Assembly (NCBI GenBank): GCA_937960435.1
Contig: CALGPN010000034.1
Span: 33,284 to 97,283, forward strand
Direction of reading: 5' to 3'
Origin: an uncultured Desulfosoma sp.
Lineage (GTDB): Bacteria; Desulfobacterota; Syntrophobacteria; Syntrophobacterales; DSM-9756
Length of the DNA stretch: 64,000 bases
The notes below the pieces were generated by a model, which made no database searches, had not been told where the DNA came from, and was given only the letters and a program-made list of their open reading frames with translations. How positions within the stretch are numbered: position 1 is the stretch's first letter; every line of letters starts with the position of its first letter. Shown here piece after piece: positions 63,898-64,000 of this stretch. The position numbers were made by a program, and so were the translations under genes.

Positions 63898-64000
63898 TCA
63901 CACTCCACTAATATAATTGTCAAAGTCCTTAGAACTTAGCATATTATTAGTGAAAATTTCGAACAGGGTTCTGATCATGGTTCGATACATTTGCTTTGTT
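63898..64000 (-). CDS. AT-rich gene, C-terminal end only (runs off right edge)
   Basis: An open frame enters the window and ends TGA at 63898-63900, with at least 34 codons; the visible end reads RTLFEIFTNNMLSSKDFDNYISGV. The next gene starts 4 bases after its stop, so the two form one AT-rich operon. No family can be assigned. Confidence 0.45.
   Translation of the reverse strand, partial: TKQMYRTMIRTLFEIFTNNMLSSKDFDNYISGV

Overview
This is a GC-rich (roughly 60 %) bacterial chromosome segment with dense, mostly co-directional genes. It suggests a sulfate-reducing or syntrophic member of the former Deltaproteobacteria (Syntrophobacterales / Desulfobacterota type). That reading rests on the gene mix: a complete-looking division block with a PASTA-bearing FtsI, a HesB-like protein with an in-frame UGA next to selA, a CdaA-YbbR protein, a DUF342 protein, CcdA/TlpA, GatCA, a short HDAC, and mfd-surA-rodZ-recO in a row. 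The species is not identified.

Layout. 1-4325 (minus strand): end of a membrane protein, a diadenylate cyclase fused to YbbR domains, a DUF2914 protein, an M20 deacylase/peptidase and a GNAT acetyltransferase. 4488-8828 (plus): secreted SNase-like nuclease, Nudix hydrolase, a TetR-type regulator overlapping acpP, and a CorC/HlyC-type transporter. 9156-24426: the dcw cluster mraZ-rsmH-ftsL-ftsI-murE-murF-murD-ftsW-murC-murB-ftsQ-ftsA-ftsZ, with MraZ-box-like repeats at its head. mraY and murG are cleanly absent from their usual places. 24644-29567: B12-binding radical SAM protein, J-domain protein, phasin-like coiled coil and an ABC1/UbiB kinase-like protein. 29673-33001: a HesB-like selenoprotein (UGA at codon 33 followed by a bSECIS-like hairpin), an MFS exporter and selA. 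33227-39749: mfd, a SurA-like isomerase, RodZ-like protein, recO. 39907-42436: ccdA, a TlpA-like thioredoxin, glgC. 42552-46570 (minus): DUF342/FapA-like protein with MshEN-like repeats, gatA, gatC. 46695-51895 (plus): UvrD/Rep helicase, xthA, a TIM-barrel protein, a histone-deacetylase-like protein and a trypsin-like protease, tightly packed. 51946-54878: small and hypothetical genes, a transglutaminase-like protein and YceI.

55100-63491 is an accessory defence island: a type I restriction-modification operon with a DUF262 (GmrSD-like) gene and an XRE-ImmA/IrrE gene translationally coupled inside it. The hsdM and hsdR genes are heavily damaged (an apparent internal deletion, frameshifts, nonsense codons, DEAH to DKAH). 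hsdS has one recognition domain, and a PIN-like DUF4411 gene is fused by deletion to a headless hsdR. Only the DUF262 and ImmA/IrrE genes look intact. From about 63600 the composition turns sharply AT-rich, with two short unrecognised genes running off the right edge, which suggests another foreign segment.

The clearest biology beyond housekeeping is the selenoprotein plus selA, the dcw cluster lacking both lipid-intermediate glycosyl steps, and the selective survival of two genes inside a dead type I RM operon. No tRNA, rRNA, CRISPR array, transposase or integrase was seen.
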